A DNA stretch of 10,488 bases from Candidatus Paracaedibacteraceae bacterium UBA6184. Lineage in GTDB: Bacteria > Pseudomonadota > Alphaproteobacteria > UBA6184. Both the position numbers and the translations under genes were made by a program. The stretch lies in the NCBI GenBank assembly GCA_002422845.1, contig DITM01000078.1, positions 1-10,488 of the forward strand, written 5' to 3'. Shown piece by piece: positions 7,103-10,488 of the stretch. Under the pieces are notes generated by a model, which had not been told where the DNA came from, ran no database searches, and worked only from the letters and a program-made list of their open reading frames with translations. Numbering within the stretch: the first letter of the stretch is position 1; every line of letters begins with the position of its first letter.

Positions 7103-7846
7103 ATGAAAGTTTTTTCAGCTGAAAATGTGGGGTTTCGCACACCGTCTAAAGAGATTTTAGACGGTGTTTCTTTTGATATACAAAAGGGCTCATTTACAAC
7201 ATTGATAGGGCCCAATGGTGCAGGGAAGTCCACAGTGTTAAAGCTGATGTTAGGTTTTTTAAAACCCAGCGCTGGAAAGTTGAATTGGTTGAGTTCCCAA
7301 AGAGTTGGGTACATGCCGCAGAAGCTGCAAATTGATACGAGTTTTCCCTTGAGCGTTGGTCGATTGTTTGATTTAAAACCAGGGTGCGTTGATCGTGAAG
7401 ATAGAGAACGTATCGAGAGGTTGACCCAAACATTGGAATTGCGGCAGCGTCATTTTTCTGAGTTATCAGGAGGAGAATTACAACGGGTATTGTTGACTTA
7501 TGCGTTGTTAGGGAATCCTGATGTTATTTTATTGGATGAACCGATGCAGGGGCTTGATATTGATTCTGAGACGTTGTTTTTGAATATCTTGCAGACGTTG
7601 AAGTATGAGTATGGAAAAACCTTGTTCATGGTGTCGCATGATTTGCATATGGTGTTTAAGCACAGTGATCATGTGATTTGTTTGCAAACCCACATTTGCT
7701 GCCAGGGAGCCCCATCGAGCATTAAAGACGATCCTGCTTATCACGTATTGTTTGGGCAGCGTAAGGATAGTTTAATGGCGTTGTATGCGCATCAACATGA
7801 TCATACCCACGATCATGTCCATGGGAAAGGGTGTCAGCATGAGTGA
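7103..7846 (+). CDS. znuC: Zinc/metal ABC transporter ATP-binding protein ZnuC
   Basis: 247 aa, usual length. It is the cytoplasmic ATPase that powers uptake of Zn2+ (or Mn2+/Fe2+) through ZnuB. ABC motifs in order: Walker A GPNGAGKST (36-44), Q-loop MPQ (71-73), signature LSGGE (121-125), Walker B VILLDEP (141-147), H-loop H179. The C-terminus is histidine-rich (HQHDHTHDHVHGKGCQHE), a plausible metal-binding tail of a kind known in ZnuC proteins. Its start follows the beta-barrel gene by 2 nt and its end overlaps znuB by 8 nt. No ZnuA-type binding protein is in the window. The codons for residues 13-22 also form a perfect 12-bp stem-loop with a U-rich tail (7139-7174). Family assignment to ZnuC is firm; the metal is inferred. 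Confidence 0.92.
   Translation: MKVFSAENVGFRTPSKEILDGVSFDIQKGSFTTLIGPNGAGKSTVLKLMLGFLKPSAGKLNWLSSQRVGYMPQKLQIDTSFPLSVGRLFDLKPGCVDREDRERIERLTQTLELRQRHFSELSGGELQRVLLTYALLGNPDVILLDEPMQGLDIDSETLFLNILQTLKYEYGKTLFMVSHDLHMVFKHSDHVICLQTHICCQGAPSSIKDDPAYHVLFGQRKDSLMALYAHQHDHTHDHVHGKGCQHE
7112..7125. repeat. 14-bp perfect palindrome at the start of znuC
   Basis: TTTTCAGCTGAAAA, 9 nt into znuC and 13 nt before the 12-bp stem-loop. It may be chance, or an operator; it does not resemble the Zur box I know from alphaproteobacteria. Confidence 0.3.
7139..7174 (+). terminator. Terminator-like stem-loop inside the 5' end of znuC
   Basis: ACACCGTCTAAA (7139-7150) pairs perfectly with 7156-7167 around the 5-nt loop GAGAT, and TTTCTTTT follows at once (7167-7174, the first T being the last stem base). 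This is a 12-bp perfect stem with a U-rich tail on the plus strand, 36 nt after the znuC start and about 40 nt after the stop of the beta-barrel gene. It has the position and form of an intrinsic terminator for that gene, embedded in znuC codons. Translation of znuC would disrupt it, so it could attenuate znuCB. The T tract is interrupted by C, so efficiency is uncertain. Confidence 0.5.
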
Positions 7847-8633
7847 GATTCTGTTATATCCTTTATTGTTGAGCATTCCGTTGGCAGTGTTGATTGGTCC
7901 TGTGGGATCTATTTTAGTGTGGCGCAGATCCAGTTTTTTGGCGGATGTTGTGTCACACATGGGGATTTTAGCCTTTGCAATTTCAGAGGTTACGCAGTTG
8001 CCAATTTTGGCTGTATCGATCTGCGTTTCAACATTGGTTTCGGTAGCCTTAGAGTGGGCACCATCGTTTATACCTAAAGATGCGTGGCTGGCTGGAGTTT
8101 CATCCTTAGGGATATCCATTGGGTTGTTGCTGTTAAGTAGCAACGGATCAAGTCATAGCTTTGACCATGTATTTTGGGGAGATATGTTTGCACTAACGCA
8201 AAATGATATTGTTGTGTTTGCGATTGCAACGGGCTTTTTAGGGATGCATTTAATCGTGTTCTGGAAAAGTTTAGTCCTGATTATGTTTCATGAAGAGCTT
8301 GCCGTTTTGGATGGAATTCCTGTTCGGTTTGTTAAGTTTGTAAACAATGTAATAGCAGGTGTAGTGATCGCCTTAAGTTTAAAGGTGATGGGGGTGTTGT
8401 TGACGGGTGCCTTGTTTGTTTTACCGTCGATTGGATTGCGATTTTTAAACCTGACGCCTGAGAGACATATCATCGGGGCGATGGTTATGGTGTTTACATC
8501 GTTTGTAGTTGGTGTGGGAATATCTGTGCAAACGGATGCTATTGCAGCACCTTGGGTTATTTTTGCCTTAGTTGTCTTGAATTTTTCCGTCATTTTTTTA
8601 AAAAAGGGGATTGACATCAGGCGCGAAAAATAA
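7839..8633 (+). CDS. znuB: Zinc/metal ABC transporter permease ZnuB
   Basis: 264 aa from the ATG at 7839 (MSEILLYPLLL), which overlaps the last 8 nt of znuC; the ORF is open further upstream, but that stretch encodes the His-rich tail of znuC in another frame. It belongs to the ABC-3 inner-membrane permease family and is highly hydrophobic, with about eight or nine predicted membrane segments. The family pattern near the start is present: GPVGSILVWRRSSFLADVVSH (20-40), compared with GPLGCFLVWRRMAYFGDTLAH in typical ZnuB. The EELAVLDGIPV stretch (about 150-160) is the coupling region facing ZnuC. Stop-adjacent sequence contains the promoter of the downstream tRNA genes. Confidence 0.92.
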   Translation: MSEILLYPLLLSIPLAVLIGPVGSILVWRRSSFLADVVSHMGILAFAISEVTQLPILAVSICVSTLVSVALEWAPSFIPKDAWLAGVSSLGISIGLLLLSSNGSSHSFDHVFWGDMFALTQNDIVVFAIATGFLGMHLIVFWKSLVLIMFHEELAVLDGIPVRFVKFVNNVIAGVVIALSLKVMGVLLTGALFVLPSIGLRFLNLTPERHIIGAMVMVFTSFVVGVGISVQTDAIAAPWVIFALVVLNFSVIFLKKGIDIRREK

Positions 8634-8639
8634 TATTTT
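8611..8639 (+). promoter_or_regulatory. Promoter of the tRNA-Tyr/tRNA-Gly genes
   Basis: -35 TTGACA (8611-8616, perfect, inside the end of znuB), 17-bp spacer, -10 TATTTT (8634-8639, 4 of 6). Predicted start near 8646, about 18 nt before tRNA-Tyr. Confidence 0.5.
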
Positions 8640-8663
8640 AAGCCAGACAAACAGACGACTACC

Positions 8664-8749
8664 GGAAGGGTGGCCGAGTGGTTAAAGGCATCAGACTGTA
8701 AATCTGACGACGTATGTCTACACAGGTTCAAATCCTGTCCCTTCCACCA
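8664..8749 (+). tRNA. tRNA-Tyr (GTA)
   Basis: Acceptor GGAAGGG (8664-8670) pairs with CCCTTCC (8739-8745), followed by A and encoded CCA. Anticodon stem TCAGA/TCTGA (8691-8695, 8703-8707) with loop CTGTAAA; anticodon GTA at 8698-8700. A long variable arm makes it class II, as expected for bacterial tRNA-Tyr. 86 nt. Confidence 0.97.
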
Positions 8750-8760
8750 CATACACTTTA

Positions 8761-8834
8761 GCGGGTGTAGTTCAATGGTAGAACTCCAGCCTTCCAAGCT
8801 GGTCGTGAGGGTTCGATTCCCTTCACCCGCTCCA
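8761..8834 (+). tRNA. tRNA-Gly (TCC)
   Basis: Acceptor GCGGGTG (8761-8767) pairs with CACCCGC (8824-8830, G-C closing at the T-arm side), then discriminator T and encoded CCA. Anticodon stem CCAGC/GCTGG around loop CTTCCAA; anticodon TCC at 8793-8795. It lies 11 nt after tRNA-Tyr, so both are probably cut from one precursor. Confidence 0.97.
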
Positions 8835-8860
8835 TATTTAAAGCTAAGACATTTCTGGTG

Positions 8861-8891
8861 AAAAAACCTCCCATTGTAACGATGAGAGGGG
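8861..8891 (-). terminator. Rho-independent terminator of the ankyrin gene, possibly bidirectional
   Basis: On the minus strand CCTCTCAT (8889-8882) pairs with ATGGGAGG (8874-8867) around a 7-nt loop, including one G-U pair, and six T follow directly (8866-8861). On the plus strand the same position is a C-A mismatch and T6 comes only at 8898-8903, so it is a weaker end for the tRNA-Tyr/Gly transcript. It lies 47 nt past the frameshifted end of the ankyrin gene (8938) but about 150 nt past the present stop (9042). Confidence 0.7.
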
Positions 8892-8937
8892 ATATTATTT
8901 TTTAGCGTTAGATTATTCTATTTCTACTTCTTGTAGA

Positions 8938-9057
8938 TCAAATAGTGCTTGTGTCTACTGGTTCTCTAGAATCTATCCACTTTTGATAAGTAGCAACTTG
9001 AGTTTTTGTTGTTTCGATTTGTTCTTGTGTTAGACCGTTGCTTAAAGGCCTACTAGA
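8938..9057 (-). pseudogene. Displaced C-terminal segment of the ankyrin-type gene (frameshift)
   Basis: After the stop at 9042 of the ankyrin gene, the -1 frame continues with 39 protein-like codons, SSRPLSNGLTQEQIE... to ...WIDSREPVDTSTI, ending at TGA 8940-8938. Restoring one base to the five-base homopolymer at 9057-9061 joins it in frame: ...DLAHLF-SSRPLSNGLTQ. The joined protein would have 218 residues and end 47 nt before the terminator. It could be a real one-base deletion, phase variation in the homopolymer, or a sequencing error. Confidence 0.55.
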
Positions 9058-9593
9058 AAAAGGTGTGCTAGATCTATTCTGTTGTCTTTTATTGCAAAGA
9101 ATAGCGGGTATACACGCCCAAGACTTGGAAGTACGTTGTATTCTGCTGAGGATGTTGTTTCTAACCCTTGACTAATCAAAAACTCGGCAACTTTAGGATC
9201 GCGATTCATAGCTGCACGGTGTAATAAATTTAAACCATCCTGGTCATTTGCCTGTATGTTAAAGCCACGTTTAATGCAAATTTTTAAAAAGGCTTTGAAA
9301 AAACCCAAGGCGGATCTGGTTGCTGATGTGTGGATTAAGCTGTCATTGTTAGAGTCACCATCAAAGACAGCTCCGTTAGCTATTAGGGTTTCTAGAACAG
9401 ATATAGCGAAGTAGGGGGCGGCGGATACTTGGATAGATAGATCTCTTGTTGCCAGTTGGGCTTTCATAACATCAGCTGTAGCCGCTGCAGGTTGGCCGCC
9501 GACAAAAATTGCCTCTGCATTTAAACCACTTGCAGCAAAAGTTGGTGCGGCGAATGCTGCGGTTGTTAACAGTGATAATAAAATCTTTTTCAT
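9042..9593 (-). CDS. Exported ankyrin-repeat-like protein, apparently frameshifted near its end
   Basis: 183 aa as it stands. It has a clear Sec signal peptide (MKKILLSLLTTAAFAAPTFA, cut before A21). The best repeat begins at about residue 118: DGLNLLHRAAMNRDPKVAEFLISQG, close to the ankyrin consensus DG.TPLH.AA..G...v...Ll..Ga. Before it lies a degenerate unit ending in FLKICIKRGFNIQANDQ, and after it YPLFFAIKDNRIDLAHLF, the helices of another. Ankyrin repeats bind other proteins; with export this suggests a periplasmic or secreted, possibly host-facing, role (inference). The stop at 9042 seems to come from loss of one base in a homopolymer at 9057-9061, with the rest of the protein in the next frame down to 8938. 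The ribosome site is weak (AGAG). Confidence 0.8.
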   Translation of the reverse strand: MKKILLSLLTTAAFAAPTFAASGLNAEAIFVGGQPAAATADVMKAQLATRDLSIQVSAAPYFAISVLETLIANGAVFDGDSNNDSLIHTSATRSALGFFKAFLKICIKRGFNIQANDQDGLNLLHRAAMNRDPKVAEFLISQGLETTSSAEYNVLPSLGRVYPLFFAIKDNRIDLAHLFLVGL

Positions 9594-9625
9594 TTGGGGT
9601 CTCTGTTTGTTGTGATTACGTTGTA

Positions 9626-9653
9626 ATTATAAGGGGGATGACAAAAAAGTCAA
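9626..9653 (-). promoter_or_regulatory. Promoter of the ankyrin-type gene
   Basis: On the minus strand: -35 TTGACT (9653-9648), 16-bp spacer starting with five T, -10 TATAAT (9631-9626, perfect). TGAC-T6-GTCA forms a short dyad over the -35 box. Predicted start near 9619, leader about 25 nt. Nearly the same design as 1379-1406. Confidence 0.75.
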
Positions 9654-9727
9654 TTGTTCGGCGTAAAAGCACATGTTGGGGTTCTTTGACTTTGATTCTT
9701 GATATTAGTTTGTGGCACAACTGAGAA

Positions 9728-9838
9728 TCATAAACGAAGCTTATGACTCAAGGGTAGATTAAAAATAGTTAACTTTCTTATACTTCCTAATGCTACTACT
9801 CCTGTTAAAATTATTATGTACTTAACAAATACGATCAT
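9728..9838 (-). CDS. Possible 36-residue membrane peptide overlapping the small-protein operon
   Basis: The ATG at 9838 overlaps the last 17 nt of the preceding small gene in another frame, and the ORF runs to TGA at 9730-9728. The peptide MIVFVKYIIILTGVVALGSI is one hydrophobic segment followed by a basic tail (RKLTIFNLPLSHKLRL). Only a weak A-rich ribosome site precedes it. Overlap and hydrophobicity suggest a third member of the operon, or a frameshifted tail of the second protein. Low confidence. Confidence 0.3.
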   Translation of the reverse strand: MIVFVKYIIILTGVVALGSIRKLTIFNLPLSHKLRL

Positions 9839-10010
9839 CAATTCTTTTAAGTGCATTTCCTATATTCCATATCAACAAGCCAATTAAAAACACTTTTAAA
9901 TAAATAGAAATCTCCGCGCTCAATATACAAGCAATAATAGGCGTAGAAACTACACCTCCTGCACCAGATAAGACTAAGCGTCTAAAAAGGCTCCTTTCAG
10001 GTTTCCTCAT
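9822..10010 (-). CDS. Small membrane protein, 62 aa, second gene of a two-gene unit
   Basis: I do not recognise the family. The protein starts with a basic stretch (MRKPERSLFRR) and has two hydrophobic segments, about 12-32 (with GAGGVVSTP) and 36-52 (IYLKVFLIGLLIWNIG), then a charged tail KRIDDRIC. The topology is probably two membrane helices with both ends inside. The ATG at 10010 lies 4 nt after the stop of the preceding gene, with GGAG about 10 nt upstream inside that gene, so the two are surely co-transcribed. Such pairs occur as membrane-active toxins, holin-like proteins or transporter helpers; nothing here decides between these. Confidence 0.55.
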   Translation of the reverse strand: MRKPERSLFRRLVLSGAGGVVSTPIIACILSAEISIYLKVFLIGLLIWNIGNALKRIDDRIC

Positions 10011-10014
10011 TCAT

Positions 10015-10200
10015 TTACTTCTCCGTATCAAATTCATAGGAAAGCTTAAAAGACATAAAATACCAAACACAGGCTGGCAAGGTTATAAAAAAAGGATAAT
10101 CCGAAAAAAGTATTTCAGACATGACATGTAGTATTACAAAAAGTTGAGTTAATACAGCTAGACCCCTACTTGATATACGCATCCATTCTTTAACACTCAC
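10015..10200 (-). CDS. Small membrane protein, 61 aa, first gene of a two-gene unit
   Basis: It starts at GTG 10200, preceded 5 nt away by GAGGAGAT, the best ribosome site in the window, which is the main reason to believe the gene. The protein is MSVKEWMRISSRG, then two hydrophobic segments, about 14-32 (LAVLTQLFVILHVMSEILF) and 35-51 (PFFITLPACVWYFMSF), then a charged tail ending EFDTEK. Both helices would lie in the inner membrane with N- and C-termini on the same side. No family recognised and no catalytic motif seen. It stands between tRNA-Gly and the partial tRNA at the right edge, opposite to them in direction. Confidence 0.6.
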   Translation of the reverse strand: MSVKEWMRISSRGLAVLTQLFVILHVMSEILFSDYPFFITLPACVWYFMSFKLSYEFDTEK

Positions 10201-10205
10201 TGTTT

Positions 10206-10213
10206 ATCTCCTC
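10206..10213 (-). promoter_or_regulatory. Ribosome binding site deciding the GTG start at 10200
   Basis: GAGGAGAT on the minus strand, 5 nt before the GTG at 10200-10198; near-perfect anti-16S match. Confidence 0.8.
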
Positions 10214-10224
10214 GATTTTAATTG

Positions 10225-10297
10225 ACTATAGCCTAATACCAAATTAGTTAAAATAGAAATTATGTATGTATATAAATCAAATAAAGTAAAACAACAA
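10225..10297 (-). promoter_or_regulatory. Region with two candidate promoters for the small-protein unit
   Basis: Candidate 1: -35 TTGTTG (10297-10292), 17 bp, -10 TATATA (10274-10269). Candidate 2, nearer the gene: -10 TATAGT (10230-10225) with a poor -35 TTTTAA 17 bp upstream (10253-10248). The region is very AT-rich, so chance matches are likely. Confidence 0.35.
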
Positions 10298-10395
10298 GAA
10301 TGTTTACATTTTGTGCAAGTTAATTACCAATATTCACCTAAGAGCAATAAATGAATTTCGATCAATCTTATACTGATTTAAGAGAAGCTTTTTTC

Positions 10396-10424
10396 TTGAA
10401 TCCAAGTATATGTTGTGGTACAAC
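10396..10424 (+). promoter_or_regulatory. Promoter of the tRNA at the right edge
   Basis: -35 TTGAAT (10396-10401), 17-bp spacer, -10 TACAAC (10419-10424, 4 of 6). Transcription from near 10431 would give a 27-nt leader holding a small hairpin, CAGGC/GCCTG (10434-10438, 10444-10448), just before the tRNA. Confidence 0.4.
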
Positions 10425-10457
10425 ATTGTTCGTCAGGCAACACGCCTGCCACGGCAT

Positions 10458-10488
10458 AGGAGTGTAGCTCAATTGGTAGAGTATCGGT
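10458..10488 (+). tRNA. Partial tRNA, probably tRNA-Trp (cut by window end)
   Basis: Seen: acceptor 5' strand AGGAGTG (10458-10464), TA, D-arm GCTC...GAGT with the AATTGGTA loop, then A and the 5' anticodon strand TCGGT, ending at the last base. The anticodon lies outside the window. The acceptor, D-arm and TCGGT agree with alphaproteobacterial tRNA-Trp as I remember it, so the identity is inferred. Confidence 0.75.

Noticed and set aside
8288..8797. Minus-strand ORF across znuB and the tRNAs containing WWKGQDLNLCRHTSSDLQSDAFN
   Set aside because: This is the well-known spurious translation of the tRNA-Tyr antisense strand; the real features are znuB and tRNA-Tyr.
9693..9730. Inverted repeat TGATTCT/AGAATCA enclosing an imperfect inner stem
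   Set aside because: Only 7 bp outer pairing, bulged inner pairing and no T tract on either strand, so not a convincing terminator.
8810..10457. tRNA-Gly 3' end as an integration attachment site
   Set aside because: I found no direct repeat of the tRNA 3' end on the far side of the accessory genes and no integrase gene.
10262..10467. Two short plus-strand ORFs (10262-10354, 30 aa; 10351-10467, 36 aa) joined by an ATGA overlap
   Set aside because: No good ribosome site, ordinary composition for AT-rich spacer, and the second runs into the tRNA at 10458. Very unlikely to be genes.

Overview
The window comes from an AT-rich bacterial chromosome. It probably belongs to an intracellular or host-associated alphaproteobacterium of the Holosporales/Rickettsiales type. 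This is inferred from several signal-peptide proteins built of eukaryotic-like modules (F-box-like, TPR-like and ankyrin repeats, LicD/fukutin family), compact operons, CCA-encoded tRNAs and ordinary proteobacterial core genes (acnA, znuBC). No rRNA or other phylogenetic marker is present, so the taxon is not proven.

Left part (1-4764, minus strand). An exported F-box-like/TPR-like repeat protein (112-1356) has a clear promoter, RBS and downstream terminator. A second promoter-like site (70-97) lies just past its stop. Between 1407 and 1614 I see no gene. A P-loop kinase-like protein (TTG start) lies 21 bp downstream of aconitase acnA and is probably co-transcribed with it.

Middle part (4765-8633). 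The divergent intergenic region carries an isolated 73-nt, roughly 70% GC element that can fold as a perfect four-way junction (three hairpin arms on a 10-bp stem). To its right, on the plus strand, are two directly abutting paralogous LicD-family proteins. Both have export signals: the first a Sec signal peptide, the second a lipoprotein signal. A small outer-membrane beta-barrel protein and the ABC metal transporter subunits ZnuC and ZnuB follow. A perfect 12-bp stem with a U-rich tail lies inside the start of znuC and could separate expression of the barrel gene from znuCB. No ZnuA-type binding protein is in the window.

Right part (8634-10488). tRNA-Tyr and tRNA-Gly lie together, and the first 31 nt of another tRNA (probably tRNA-Trp) are at the right edge. 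About 1.6 kb of minus-strand material lies between them: an exported ankyrin-type protein whose last ~39 codons are displaced by an apparent one-base frameshift in a homopolymer, and a small operon of two (perhaps three) tiny membrane proteins of unknown function. The ankyrin gene and the F-box-like gene have very similar promoters (TTGACT, T tract, 16-bp spacer, TATA box) and the same kind of terminator, which suggests common regulation.
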